The notes: generated from the sequence alone by a model not told the origin. A stretch of 64,000 bases of DNA from Clonostachys chloroleuca (GCA_037952775.1 JBANAY010000001.1:1054001-1118000), one strand, 5' to 3'. Positions 21,084-33,438 are shown, counted from the first letter of the stretch. Translations and numbers: made by a program.

Positions 21084-22952
21084 ATGAAGGCCCTCCATCT
21101 CATCCAATCCCTCGTGTTAGCCTGCCGCGCCACGGCCTTCGTCTTCAACACGTTTGACGGCGAGGGCTCGCCCGCGTGCTACAACGTGACCGAGGTGCAC
21201 AACGCCACCAGCGTCGAGGAGATACAGACTCTCGTGCGCGATGCCAAGGGGAGGGGGCTGCAGGTCCGCGCCGGGGCCAAGGGCCACCACTGGTATGACA
21301 CGCAGTGCTCGGACGACGAGACGGTCATCATCCGCACTGAGTTCGTGAACAACATCTGGGACTTTGACCTTGAGGCCGGGTCGGTGATGATTGAGGCGGG
21401 TGTTACGTTCTTCCAGTTAGGCTAAAACCCCCGTTGAGAAATGGGGAATAAATCGTTGGACTGACTGTCGTGTAGACTTGCTGAGTATCTCCATGAGCGA
21501 GGCGCAAACATTGGTACCGGTCTCGTTAATTGGAATATTAGCATCGGGGGATGCGTGGCAGTACATGATTCTCTCTCTGACAATTTACTTGGCTCTCGCT
21601 AATCCTTGAATCTTTCTAGATGGGAGCCCACCGCACCTCGTTGAGAGAAGATGCAGTCGTCGTCGGAGGTGTCAAGGAGCTGGATATTATCGATGGGTCG
21701 GGAGAGATTCGACACATTGTGAAGGACGAGTCCAATGATGAGTGGCTAGCAGCATCCACATCCCTGGGATTGCTAGGCATCATTGTTCGCCTCAAGCTCT
21801 CCATCTACCCTGAGACCAAAATCAAGGCGATGCAGGAGACGTAGGTTTCCCAGCATCTTACCGGAAGGAACCCATTCTAACAGAGATGAGAGCAGGCTGG
21901 AAGAGGACGAAGTTTTGAATGGCGACATTGCCGGCTTGATCTCTCCATGGGAGACCGCAAATCTCTGGGTAAGTACATCCAACATATGCACAGGAATATA
22001 AGACTCTAACAGCCGAATGAAGTGGTGGCCATACAAGAAGAAGTTCCACTGGCGCTACTACGAGTCCGTCCCCGAATCCGAGTCCGCCCAGGAGGGCTTC
22101 CAGTCCACCTTCTCCGTGACCGACGCCGAGGCGGCCGTCGCCCAGTTTCTCCTCGACAGCGGCAAGTACGCGCCCACGTCCAACTGGCTCATGGAGGAGA
22201 TCTTCTTCGGGCAGTGGTCCAGCCCCAACTTCCACGACAAGAACACCGATGCCGCCATCACCGAGTGGCCCGTCTACGGCTGGAACTACGACGTGCTCAT
22301 CGGCGGCCTCTACCCGAACCAGCACCCCGTGTGGGAGCGCGGCCTCAAGGGGTACACCCTCGAGCTGGCCTTCCCCGTGACGCGGGCGGGCGAGATGCTG
22401 AAGCGCGTTAGGGAGCTGTGGGACGCGGAGGCGAAGAAACTCAGGATCATGAGCGCGACGTACCGGAGCGGCATCAACATCAAGTTCGCCAAGGCGCACA
22501 AGGACTTCCTGGGGCAGGTCACCACAGGGACGGCCGACGGGGAGGACTGGAGCCAGGGGACCATCATGTTTGATTTCCCCTCGTATCGGCCGACCATTGG
22601 CGACCAGAAGCGGTACAACGAGGAGTTCTGTACGTGTCGCTCTGCTTGTTTTTTTTTTTTTTTTTTTTTGGTTTGACATTGACCTGACTGTTGCAGATAT
22701 CAATCTAGCTAATACTTTGGTGGACGAGTTCCCCTGCCGGCCACACTGGACGAAGAACACCCGCGATGTGCTGACAAGAGCAAAGAAGAACCTAGATCCC
22801 GATGTAAGTGGGAGGCAGAATATCTCATGCGCTCGCTTCACAGTACTAACGTGCCACAGTACCTCTCGCGGTTCAACACCGTGCGCAAGGACTTCGATCC
22901 GGATGGACTGTACCGCAGCGTAGTGGGTGAAATACTCGGTTTCTATGATTAA
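21084..22952 (+). CDS. secreted FAD-linked oxidase (D-arabinono-1,4-lactone oxidase-like)
   Basis: Seven exons (21084-21415, 21476-21560, 21620-21840, 21896-21968, 22023-22629, 22697-22803, 22860-22952) join in frame to 505 aa. Introns are 54-67 nt with CTAAC/CTGAC branches. The third acceptor could instead be 12 nt earlier, which stays in frame. The start has a good ACCATGA context and a signal peptide (about 1-19). The N-terminal VAO-type FAD-binding domain shows VRAGAKGHHWYD, with H68/H69 at the position where many relatives bind flavin covalently. The NWNISIGGCVAMGAHRTS motif follows, read across the second intron. The C-terminal half resembles the sugar-lactone oxidase (ALO) domain: WPVYGWNYDVLIGGLYP, then HWTKN and FDPDGLYR near the end. 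It probably oxidises a sugar lactone or alcohol outside the cell and makes H2O2. The substrate is not predictable. Confidence 0.9.
22651..22670 (+). repeat. poly-T tract in intron 5 of the FAD oxidase gene
   Basis: About 19 consecutive T residues lie inside the 67-nt intron 22630-22696. The run acts as, or extends, the polypyrimidine tract and is a likely site of length variation. Confidence 0.8.
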
Positions 22953-23284
22953 GAGGGTTTAGTGTTTTTTGGTCAGACAAGTTGCATGCCAAGTGGTGTT
23001 TATCTGCCCATGAATGAAATATGGCTCAACCTTGTTGAAAGAAAGAAATAACAAGCAAACAACAAACAAGAAGAAAACGATAACGGGCGCTGCCCTCTGA
23101 ATGTACACGTATCTCGAGATCCTGTTCGTACCCCTCCGAAGGGTGGTGCCACACGGACACTTCTGTAACCTCATGCCCCAGTACTAATAATGAAAACCCT
23201 CGCAACAAGAAAACCTTTCAACGCCATGCTGCTAAACCTCAACTCCAAATCCCATCGACCAAATCCGCCCAGTTGCCGCCCCAT
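22953..23284. other. convergent intergenic spacer
   Basis: About 330 bases separate the 3' ends of the oxidase (+) and chromodomain (-) genes. They should hold both 3' UTRs. No other feature is seen. Confidence 0.55.
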
Positions 23285-24747
23285 TTACCTTTTGCGCCTA
23301 GCTGGTGCCTTGGTCTTGGTGACTCTTGACTGAGGCATCTTCGTCGTCGGGGCCTTTGCTTTGGAAGTCTTGACCTTGGTGGTCTTTGCCTTGGTGGCCT
23401 TGGCCTTGGTGGCGTTGGCCTTTGCAGCGTTGGCCTTTGTAGCCCTGCCCTTGGCAGCCTTTGGCTCGGGTGTCTTTTTAATGCTCTTCCAGTACTGAGC
23501 AACAACTTCAGGCGCTGTTTCCTCGACAACATTGCTCGGAACCCAGGAGTTCTCCTTAGGTTCGTAGCCCGTCCATTCGACCAAAAGTTTCTTCTTGTCG
23601 CGGCTATGATTTCGGATGGCAAAAATGTCGAAGATGTCTGCGTCACGAGGGTTCGTCGGACGGCCGCCTTGGCTGCGCCAATACGAGAAAAGCGACTCGG
23701 GAGCATCGGAATGAAGGATAGACTCTGGCTCCCATGTCGGGGAACCACGGTACCAGCCAACCTTGAGTTCAACCTCATCGCCCGCCCAACGATGATCGAG
23801 GATTTCAGTGAAGGAATGTTGGCCGTCCCCTCTGTTGATCGTGAGGTCTCCTTCGTCCTCCTCTTCATCCTCCTCATCCTTGGCCTCGTCTTCTGCCTCG
23901 GCAGTATTCACTTCGGCGAGGTCTGACAGTTCAGTTGCGCCAGCCTCAGAAACAGGTGCGGGTGTAATTTCAGAGCCGGACTCGGTTGTAGGAATGGGGG
24001 TGGCCTCGGACACAATCGCAGAAACGTCATCCTGGGTCGCAACAATCTTAACTTTCGACTCGGTTTTATTATCGGACTGTTTCTCGACCCTTTCATCGGA
24101 CTTGTCATCTGGCTCCGACTCCTCCATACCAATGACGACGTCTTTGTCCTCATCATCGACTGGTTGGTCAAGGGCATCGGCCATCTCTTCATCAGGGTCT
24201 TCGCTGGCGACGGTTTCATCCTCTTGGGTCGAGTTAAGGAGCGATCGCAAATGCGCCGGCTGGGATGCAAAGGTTATGGAGTCTGCGCCATCGTCGCGGG
24301 TGACGGAGACCGAGATTCCCTCGGCGATAGTTTGGTTGTGCTCGTCATCCGATGAGAGGTCATTGAGTCGGGCGGATGCTCGGGGGAATTCAGAATGGCG
24401 ACGGGACACTTTGGATGGCTCCTGAGGCGACAAAAAGCGTTAGCCACAGCGACCGCAAGAGAGAGAGAAAGAATCAAAAGAAAGTGAAACAAAAAAAAAA
24501 AAAAAAAAAAAAAGAAATCAGATGCCAATAAAGTTCATACCTCTTCACCCAGCTCAGGGCTGCCCAGTATGCGCGCGGGGAGGCGAGGCGCTCTAGAAGC
24601 ACCCTTGCGCGAAGCTGCCCTGCCCTTCTGGCGCGGCTTTTGCACGCGGTTCAAGTGCGCTTCTATCGGCGGCGGCGACGGCGCGCGCTGTGGCTGTGCG
24701 GGTTCGGCGGGCTTCTGTGGGCTGAACATGTTGCGAAAGATATCCAT
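23285..24747 (-). CDS. double-chromodomain protein with basic C-terminal tail
   Basis: Two exons, 24747-24541 and 24421-23285, joined by a 119-nt intron, give 447 aa in frame. The N terminus (MDIFRNMFSPQKP) is followed by a proline/arginine-rich stretch. Residues at about 130-265 are strongly acidic (D/E-rich). A first chromo-like fold lies at about 273-319 (ILDHRW ... LKVGWYRGSPTWEPESIL ... YWRS), and a second at about 333-383 (IFAIRNH ... LLVEWTGYEPKENSWVPSNVVEE ... YWKS). Both keep the aromatic W/Y positions of chromodomains. The last 60 residues are K/A/T-rich, like a histone H1 tail, with repeated 'TKAKATK'-type units. It probably binds methylated histone or another chromatin partner in the nucleus. 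It is not a canonical HP1, since its second fold looks like a full chromodomain rather than a clear chromoshadow. A longer upstream ATG exists at 24945, but 24747 gives the conserved-looking start. Confidence 0.88.
24491..24513 (-). repeat. long poly-T tract in the chromodomain gene intron
   Basis: A run of about 23 A on the plus strand (T on the coding strand) lies inside intron 24540-24422. This intron is about twice the usual length in the window. The tract sits near the donor rather than the acceptor, so it is not the normal polypyrimidine tract. Confidence 0.8.
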
Positions 24748-27327
24748 AATTACGCGACTCGAGGTTCGCAGGATGGAAGTGTGCGAATTGAGTCGTGGGG
24801 TGATGGATGCTCGCGACAGGATGCGACGCGATGGCGCTGGAACTTGGTGCGTGGTGATTGAGGACGTCAACAACGAAGCTGTCAAGGAAAGAGCTGGAAA
24901 GGTGGGGAATCGCAGGAGAGGCCAATCAGCTGCCCGAGCGTTCATCTTAGGTAAGAAGCCGGCCGGTTAGGTATCCACTTCGTTTTCCACGGGGCAACCA
25001 CCAACAGCACCATCGCCACGAGGTATGGCGAGCTGCAGCACACAGCTTACTCTGGCTCCAACCTACCGATGATATGAAGTCGTGATGTTGAGGACTCGTA
25101 GCAGCTCCTTGTCATCCTGCGGGAATCCGAAGCGCAATCCCCGTCTCGTATAAGCAATCGACGGTAGCGACACAGTAGCTACCCGAAATTTCCACATCTC
25201 GTACTTTGCCCCTTGAGCAACGCTCCTGCCACCTCGGTGTCCGCGCACATTCCCTACCCTACAGCAACGCTCCAGAAACCCCTCTTCATCCTTCCCTTGC
25301 TCCTTCCTTCCTCAATCAGGCCATTTGTATTCGCCCATTCAGAGAGAGCAGGAATGTTGCAAGAGTGAAATTTCTCAATTCCTGTATTCCCCCTTTTTCA
25401 TTTGCTATCTCGGCCGTGCCTGGGCACGGGAACTGATGAGTCACCTTTCCGACTCGGGGATATGATGTGAATCTCCACCATCACAAGCCACATAGCCACC
25501 AAGATCGAGCGTCAAGGCTCAAGCGAGACAATATCGCCCGCCTGACGGCCAGTGCGCACAGATCCATCGCTCATTGACGTCTACGAAAGTAAGCCCGAAC
25601 TAGCTCACACTAGCATTCCCTGGTGAGCTAAGTTAGCTCTGTCCACGAACCATCAGACGAGGCACGGGTCCGTTGTGAAGGTCACTCGGGAAACATGGTG
25701 GATTTTGCTATTATCCAGTTTCCCCGAACACAATTGCACTAATAATGATAGTGTTCACTAATCAAGAGGCCAGGATTGTCTCGGTATTTCCCGTCTTTGA
25801 CTCCCACTAAACGGCCATCTACCATTTGGAAATTGACCTCAAACACGCGCGCCAACGAGGTGGGTAACATGTGGAAGGAGCATTTCGTACTAACGGTTTG
25901 AAACGGAGATTGCCGTTGTACTCGATCGCCCGCGCGTCTCTAGAACCCACCAAAGCCACCACAGATTTACTATGTTATGCCACGCAAGCGATTGGTCAAG
26001 TTGCAATTGCGACCGGTGTCTCTAGCATCGAACCTGACGCCAGGCACTGTCACGAGGCCGAGAGGCAGAGGATATCTCACTTCCCCACACCTGCTACGGC
26101 TCTGCCGGGAGATCCGCTCTTCAGGGCCTCTGCAGGGTCTCGACCACTTCAGCTACCAGCAAGAGGGGAGAGAGGCTCAGAGAGCACGCGGATGCAGCTA
26201 TCCAAACTAGGTACGCTTTCCTGAGAGGTAGGGTCAAGCTTGATGTATTGCCAAAGCAATAAGCTATTTATTGTGCCGTGTGTTGGGGCCCCAAATGAAA
26301 GGGGCTTATTGCTGGGAAGGCAGTGGGACAAAAAGGGACACCCAGATCGAGGCGTTTCTCCCGAGAACTGGGCGGATGAGACTATTGGGAAAATGGGAGT
26401 GGTGGCAACATGGAGCTCTCAGGTTTGGTCGATCATCTCAGGAGCATACCAAACAGTCGATATTGCTTTGTCTCAATTCCAAGTCCAGGTGCGTCGGCTG
26501 TACACGCAGCCATCGCCCAGTGCGGTCGGCGCAGTCCCACAGAGAGACGCCCTGACTGTATGTCGCCGAACCTGACCAAACCAACGTCAAGGCACGCTCA
26601 CTCGTACTCGCACTCTCGCCAACCATCACCTGCTCATACCTACGGCTGCCTGTCTCTCTTGGGCCGCGGCTGCATGGCGAGATAGCCACATAGTCTTGGC
26701 GTGCTCAGATACAGTGCACGGATGGGATATGTGTACTGTTAACCGGTGTGGTGTCACAATGCACGGCAGCCTGTATGCCGCTCCGTTTGATCTCCAAGGT
26801 CAAAGCGTCCCAGCTCAACACACGGGGCTGAGCCGATCTGCCATGGAAGCCCTTGCTTAAATATGCAAAGCCGCTCACCCCTACCCTGGGTGCCCTTCCA
26901 CCGGTCACGGCTTCCCCTCCCCCTCAACACCAACACCCCCTAGCTTGGGGCTGGCGCAAGCCTTGAGTCTAATAAGTGCGAAAGCGTCTGCCTCCCGTTT
27001 CCTCGCGTTGCCTCCACCCGCTAAATCGCCTCCACCCGGATACTGACCTGTCAATGGCTGTCATTCGTGCCAATCGGGATTTGACTTTAGCATCTTGTTT
27101 TTTGTCACCGGCATGTAACAAATGGTCCCCACCCCTTCTCCCAATTCGGAGTTAAGAGGGAGTCCCAGACTGATCCGTTTGGTTTTGTTAGACCTGGTCC
27201 CCTGGAACCCCACCAAGGTCCCTACCTCACCCTGCATTTGCCCGTTGAAAACTACTTCTTGGGACGAAATCCGGCTCTGCCAGGTGCGCATCAATGGGAG
27301 CCTGGCCTCTCTGCCCAACAACTCACC
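24748..27327. other. long divergent intergenic region
   Basis: This 2.6 kb stretch separates the divergent chromodomain (-) and Zn2Cys6 regulator (+) genes and should carry both promoters. Frames at 25871-26224 and 26240-26575 (+) have no domain and mixed composition, and I treat them as chance. C-rich stretches around 26930 and 27000-27050 resemble promoter pyrimidine blocks of the regulator gene. Confidence 0.5.
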
Positions 27328-29898
27328 ATGGCCGACCCGAACGTCCTGCAGCCCGTGCAGCATCGCTCGGCGTGTGCTGAATGCCAGCGAAGGAAGCAGA
27401 AAGTAGGTGGAAGGAGGGAGCCCGACGCAACCCCCTTCGATCGAGGCATTGTAGCTAATCACCGCTCAACGACCACAGTGCAACCGTCAATGGCCTTGCA
27501 ACCAGTGTCAGAAGCGCAAGGTGGCATCCAAGTGCGCCTTTACTCATTCTGAAACTTCGTCTGTTGGCGAGAACCGGACTACTGGTTCGACTAGCCAGAA
27601 GCGTTCGGCTGATTTCGAGGACGATGACAACGACAATGATTCTTTGGGAGAGGACGATGATATTGACGCCGACGCATTTAGCAAGATGGGATATCTGGCA
27701 GGCTCGTTGGTTTCTGACCTGCTTAGCAAGACCGTCATAAGCGTAAGTTCGAGCAGCCCTGACCAGTGAGGCTGGGGAGTCAGTACTAATGACCATCATT
27801 GCAGAAGACGGAGCCGCCTCGACCACCATCGCAGACTCTAACCTTGAGGACCTCTAGTGAATGCCCTGCGCTGGAACGCGCACTGGCCGCATTGCCTCAA
27901 CGACCGCAGATGGGTGCGACAATACCATTTCACTGGATCGTGTCGACTTGTGCTAACCTTGCCGCAATACACAGATGCACTTGTACAGATATTCTTCAAC
28001 ACAGTCAATTACCACTACTACATCATTTACCCTCCGGTTTTTCTCGATCAGTATCAAAAATGGTGGGATGCTAGACTCGGAAGCCAGCCTCTGTCAATCG
28101 AATGGACAGCCCTTCTCGCCATTATCTGCTCCGTCACGACGCAACACCTGGACGCCAACACCCGCGCCAAGATTGAGACGGAGATGGGCGACTCAGTCGA
28201 CAACCTGTCGGTGTCGTATCTTGATTTGACCCGCAATCTATCGGCGGCAATCCCTATCGGCAGTTACCACATCCTCAACATTCAGCGCATGCTGCACACG
28301 ATCTACTGGTTCAAGTCGGAAGCTCGATTCCCAGAGGCATACCTCCTCATTTCAGAGGCCGTGGGCGAGGCCACAGAGCTAGGTAAGTGCTCAGAAGGAA
28401 ATGCGATTGAGTTTCTGCCTTGACATGAGCAACCCATTGATACCTGGCGTAGGTCTCCATATCGAAGCACGAGCAGCAGGCCTTCCTGAATTCGACCGCG
28501 AAATGCGCCGACGTGTCTGGTGTGTGCTGGATACGTGGGACTGGTAAATATTCCGAATAGACTCTCGATGTCACTACTAGCCTTACTGATTGTGATTTTG
28601 CTAGGCAATTCGCCTCGGGCCTCGCACGACCAACATTGATCGACCATGGAACTTCCAGTGTGGCACAGCCGACCCTTGCCTTGGAGGAATTCTACCCTTC
28701 GCCACTTTTACACATGAAGCTTCAGTCGGAAGCAATCGCGCTGTTGGCTTCCCGGTTCCAGGCGCCGAAGAATGTCGTAACCCCCAAGGATATTCAGGAC
28801 TACAAGGGGATTCTCGAGACCTGGATTCGCAACTTCCCGGCCGTATATTCAACCACCACGCCGGACGAGTCGAAAGATTATGGGAGCCCATGGATCACAC
28901 ATCATAGATTCTATCTCCACACAATGGCGTACCTTATGATTCTGAACCCTATCCGGCGGTACCTTGCCCAAACCTTTTCGCCGGAGACCCCGCAAGAAGA
29001 GCATGTAATTCGACAATTCGGCGTTGACTACTCTCTTCTCAACTTGGAGACTACTACAGAATGGGCCAAATTTGCGTCCCATCGTGATGGCCGGTTTCAC
29101 TTCATCATATTTTCCCTCTTTGACACTGTCGCTGTCTTGTCAGCAGCGATTCTTAATGACAAGGATAGCTCCATCCCGAGACGAACCGAGATTATTGACG
29201 CGATCGACGAAGCTCTCATCACGCTCAAGAAGATCTACAACATATCAAAAACCGCGAAGCAATCCTATGATATTTTGTCCCAGCTCGTTCGACGAATTCC
29301 CCGCAGACGGTCCGCTCAATCCAAGCGAAAGAGGTTCGGAGAGGTTCCTCAATTCGTGGCTGGTCAGGCCTACGGCGCGCCAGCCCTGATCCAAGACCCT
29401 ACCGTGTACCTGAAGCCGTCCTCCCTAAGCTCAGACACAACCACCAGCCCACCAAGCCAGTTCTCTAGCAGCGAGAGCGCTGAAAGCGGCTCCACTCCGC
29501 AAAGCAATCACATCCCTACTCCGGAGTACCAGCCAGCCTACTTGGAGCCCCAGGTGCAAGAGTCTCTCGCGCCTGCGTACCCTACGGTGCAGCAACCCTG
29601 CAACATGGACGCTCATTATCCGGCTCAACATGCGCAGGCACTTGGACAATCGCAGCAAGTCCTATATATGAACCCTGCTCATGTTTCCCCATCGGCGCTA
29701 CAAGGCAACAATCCCCAGCCCCAGCGACCTGTTGATATATTTACAGGCATTCCGGCAGCTGATGGCCACATCCACCCGATGCCGTTCGAGCCCATCAATG
29801 ATGATGTAATGGGCGACTTTTCAATGCTCTGGAACTGGAGGAGCCTGAATCTTCCATTCATCTCCTCCCAGATCCCACTACCAGAACAGACCAATTAA
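27328..29898 (+). CDS. Zn2Cys6 fungal transcription factor
   Basis: Six exons (27328-27402, 27479-27742, 27805-27913, 27975-28382, 28453-28543, 28605-29898) join in frame to 746 aa. Introns are 61-76 nt. The zinc cluster is split by intron 1 and spells C-x2-C-x6-C-x5-C-x2-C-x8-C (C16, C19, C26, C32, C35, C44) with the basic QRRKQK between. An acidic D/N-rich stretch follows at about 70-90. From about 145 comes the fungal-specific regulatory domain, starting DALVQIFFNTVNYHYYIIYP and containing the REMRRRVWCVLDTWDWQFAS segment. The C-terminal 200 residues are Q/P/S-rich, typical of an activation region. It is nuclear, and its target genes are unknown. No co-regulated cluster is evident beside it. 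Protein continuity across each junction supports the gene structure strongly. Confidence 0.93.
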
Positions 29899-30423
29899 TG
29901 TCGTCGACAAGACACCCACGGACTGTATGGCGACCAAAGTTTCCTTCTCTTTCTCTCCTTTGTCTCTCTCATCCCCGGTGTATGGGACATGTACCTAATG
30001 ATTATGACGTGATGTGATATGACCGGGCGTTTTCCAATTGGGGGTGTTTTCAGTGGCAAATCCAGCATATTAGTGCATCTTTTGCTTTGTTCCCCAGTTC
30101 AAGGTTTATTAGAACTTTAGGTTTCGCAAGGCCGACCTTCATGTATTAGGTAATTTTTAAATTCTACAAGATATACATTATTACAGTGGCGGTTCGGTAT
30201 CCATTGTGCGTGGAGGAAATCAGCTCCATCATTGTAGACGTGGGAAGCTCGGGTGGCCTAACTTGTCATTGGCCGTTCTTCGATTAGTAAGATTTGCCCA
30301 TCAACAGGACAATGACCCACTGAAATCTACTGCTAAAAATTTAATTTCCGTGATAGCTCATCAGGTAGTAAGATAGATAGTGCGTCGATGTTTTAACATG
30401 CCCCATCCTCCCTTTCGAAGGGC
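29899..30423. other. 3' UTR and spacer between the regulator gene and tRNA
   Basis: The first few hundred bases should be the 3' UTR of the regulator gene. No reading frame of interest is present. Confidence 0.5.
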
Positions 30424-30436
30424 AAAAAGACAAAAA
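30424..30436 (-). terminator. RNA polymerase III T-run terminator of tRNA-Pro
   Basis: On the minus strand, two runs of five T follow the tRNA 3' end within 17 bases, the expected Pol III stop signal. Confidence 0.85.
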
Positions 30437-30440
30437 CATA

Positions 30441-30530
30441 GGGTCTGGCCGGGGATTGAACCCGGGACCTCTCGCAATTATGCATAGGGTTTAACCCTAA
30501 GCGAGAATCATACCGCTAGACCACCAGACC
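30441..30530 (-). tRNA. tRNA-Pro(AGG) with an 18-nt intron
   Basis: The minus strand starts GGTCTGG and ends CCAGACC plus a discriminator C, giving a perfect 7-bp acceptor stem. The D arm (GTCTAGCGGTATGAT) and the T arm with GGTTCAATCCC (B box) are standard. The anticodon stem CTCGC/GCGAG encloses TTAGGG, with anticodon AGG at 30498-30496, followed by about 18 nt of intron and the last loop base. The mature tRNA would be 72 nt before CCA addition. It reads proline CCU/CCC codons after A34-to-inosine editing. Poly-T stops follow directly. Confidence 0.95.
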
Positions 30531-31208
30531 GTGTCTCCATTACTTGGGATGCCGAGCTGGACACTTTGATTGGCAACGAGTTTTTTATTCCAGTATATAT
30601 ACCCCAAGCATGAGCAGACCCTACCATGACTCTACGGAGTATCATGCTCTCCCCATGCAATGATGAGGATAACCAAGCTAGAAAAGGGCCAGAGACGGCG
30701 AGTAGATAGAGAGAATCAAGGCTTCACAATAATGCTCCCTCGCATGAAGGTATCATGATACTCGCGTTCCATCCGTGTATTTGTTGTTTCCGGCCACACC
30801 ACTGTTTCATAGGATCGAGACTAAGAGACGAATATTGGATTCCTTCTAGACAGAATCACTGTTACTCATAACACTATGCTGTACAGCAACATGGGTTTCT
30901 TCTTGGAGAAAGTCCCAAAGGCTATCAGAAACCACTGCAGTAAGATCAAATAGTTGGATGCATTCATTGCCAAACAAGATGCGACATCGGTTTCAAAAGA
31001 GACATTTGATTATGGGGATATGATGAGGCCAGGTATTTACGGCCTCAAGCCCATCGTGTTAGAAGCATAATGCCGTCAATTCTGATGCAACGACATTTTC
31101 AATGTTTTATTAAGCATCCCATCTCGAGGTCCTCTACATGCTAAGCTAAAGCAACTTGGAGACGAATTTATCGTTGGAGAGAAGAAGTGTCGTCCATGTT
31201 CATCGTAA
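30531..31208. other. spacer between tRNA-Pro and the metallopeptidase gene
   Basis: This stretch has no frames of interest. It probably includes the 3' UTR of the minus-strand metallopeptidase gene. Confidence 0.5.
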
Positions 31209-33438
31209 TCAATCTGACTCCTCTACATCTAAATGGCAATCGTAGCCACCGTCCTGATCTTCAGCGATATCCATGTCGTATATTCGAGGACCATCATTCG
31301 GTCGGAGACGGCTACCAGAGCCGTCTTTGGGATTGTTTTGTAGTTCAGGCATGTCGTACAGCCAATCGGGGAGTTGGATGTTTCTCGGCGCTGTTATGAT
31401 GCCGAACTCGTTGCACCTCGAGTGCTGGCCGGTTGTCCCGTAGAATCCGACGATTATCTGGCCTTCGTCGGGCACTAAGGCATGAGGCGTAAGTCACTTG
31501 CGTCAATACGGGCGACGAGAGAGTATGATCAAACTTACCCAGCGTTTCGACTGCGTGGGAGTAATGCTTGTTCAAGGCGCCCATGGCCTTCCCGTTTGAA
31601 AGAAACACCCGGAGGCCGCACAGGTCGTTTTGATCCACCCTGGAAACCAGGACCTTTGTGATCTCGGCCTTCCTCGAGATGAGTAGCTTGCGAGTCATGT
31701 GGCCGCCCATGTCGGGGTCGTTCCCACCCGGCCCGCGGCGCCCACAGGGAATCTTTGTCCGGTCCTCAAAGTACACCTCGGCGCCGTCCAACCGCCAGCC
31801 GACCCTCAGGTCGATCTTGTATGCCCGGGCGAGGTTTCCCCGCTGGTCACGCTTGTTCAGCAGCACGGCCCACGGCCAGTCTCCATCCTCGCCGATGGGG
31901 CGCCCGACGCTCTTCCTCCGGAGGTGGATGTCGGTGCCGGGGATCTGTATCTGCGCCATGCGGGAGAGCATCGACCAGACGGGGTATTCGGCATGCTTGC
32001 CGTTCATGGAGAGCACCTGGAGCTGCAGTGGGCTGTTCCTGCTGAAGCGTGAGAGCTCGTTGATACGGACGAGTACCTGCTTGGCTGGGTTGGAGATGGA
32101 TGTCTTGTTGAGCACGGTGCCGTTCAGATTGACCTCGGCGATACCTGCCTTGCAGTTGATGACCAGCCGCAGGGAGTTACCGTGGCCCTCGACTGTGACA
32201 ACGGCGGACGCGCTGCTCTTCTCGGGATCAGACGGGTGTCGGAAATGAGGAAGACCGACGAAGCGGAGGAGATCTTGCAGGGCCCAGCGGCACATATGGT
32301 CCGTGTCTATCGTAATGGGGACATCGTCTCGCCGGTTGAGCACGCGGCTGTACGCAACGGTGGAGAGGAAGTTCTTTGGAAAGTCGCGAGAGCAGCCCCC
32401 GCCCATGATACCTGAGGTGTGCGGCGCCGAAAAGGCGTGTCCGACCTCGTGGATGAAGGCAGTCAGACCGACGGTGCAGGCCTCCCAGTTGGTGAGGCAT
32501 GCGTTGCAGTCATTTCCAACCGTGTCCCCAGGCGGTGTTGTGTCCAGGAGGCAGTCTGGGACCTCTTCAATAAAGCGAGGCCAGGCGTAGGCGACGTGAC
32601 TGCCGCACATACCCAGCGATATGCCGGTTGGATTGTGTGAGCCGAGAGCGGCGTGGCCGGTGATGAGATTGCTAGCCTTGTCATAATGCGAGTCGAAGAT
32701 CAACCCGGCGACGATGGGCCGGGTGAGGTCCTCGAAAGGCGGCCCGTATCTCTTCATGGCGTCGAGGAAGATGCCGTGCAGGGCGTTCTTGTCCCGGGCG
32801 CCGTCATACTGCTGGGCGATATCCCGATCGCGGATCTGGGCAGCGGTCTTGTCGCTCCTGACGACATGGACCTTGATGGTAGAGCGCATACACGACGTCA
32901 AGCTGTCGGGATCGGGCGAGAAGGACCGGCTGAGAGAATCAGCCGACCAGTGCTCCTCGAGACGAAAGGTGCGGCGGCCGAGCCCGGCGGCGCGCATCTC
33001 CTCGGCCGTCAGGGCCTGCCACATGCAAGCGGCCATACGAAGCTTGGCCACGGCGGCATGGAGGTTGGAGTGTGCTGGGGAGGGCTTGGATGGAGGACAG
33101 TCCATGAGGCCGGGCGAGTCGGCGGCCAGCATGACGACGAGGTGAAGCGGAGGGATGTCCAGAAGGGGCACGTAGTCGACGCACACCCTGACGCTGTCAC
33201 CGCCGCCGGCGACACGCAGGTGGATGATGTTCTTGCCGGGACTCAGAATGGCGAGGCATTTGAACCATCCGTCGCACACTGGCCAGCTGTGGGTTGGGAA
33301 GGTCTGGCGGCCGGCCTCGTTGGCCGTCTGGACCTGGACATGGCCGTCTCTGTCTCGGGGCGAGTTGTAGCGGCCGATGAGGAGGAGGGACTTTTGGTGG
33401 ACGACTTCGCCGTCACGGATGTTGTGGAGGGTGAACAT
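31209..33438 (-). CDS. zinc metallopeptidase (YIL108W-like) with C-terminal jacalin-like domain
   Basis: Two exons, 33438-31539 and 31474-31209, are joined by a 64-nt intron in phase 1, giving 721 aa. The central peptidase region contains FIHEVGHAFSAPH (H330, E331, H334, H340), a metzincin-type HExxHxxxxxH zinc site with the catalytic glutamate. It is followed by TSGIM, a candidate Met-turn, and several cysteines. The architecture fits the fungal putative zinc peptidase family typified by yeast YIL108W. From about residue 530 to 700 a beta-rich jacalin-like lectin domain follows. It ends with IIVGFYGTTGQHSRCNEFGIITAP, a closing motif read across the intron. No signal peptide is seen, so the enzyme may be cytosolic or nonclassically exported. 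The jacalin part suggests carbohydrate binding. The gene is intact, and a decayed copy of its last exon lies upstream near 33.8 kb. Confidence 0.9.

Noticed and set aside
22022..22411. 129-codon arginine-rich frame inside the oxidase gene
   Set aside because: It is a frame-shifted shadow of the G+C-rich exon 5. The alternative frame carries the conserved oxidase motifs.
25871..26575. Two consecutive plus-strand frames of 117 and 111 codons between the chromodomain and regulator genes
   Set aside because: No domain, no splice sites linking them, and mixed composition. Chance frames in a long intergenic region are more likely.
14617..29898. Secondary-metabolite gene cluster around the FAD oxidase and Zn2Cys6 regulator
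   Set aside because: No backbone enzyme (PKS, NRPS, terpene cyclase, DMATS) is present, and the intervening genes are unrelated.
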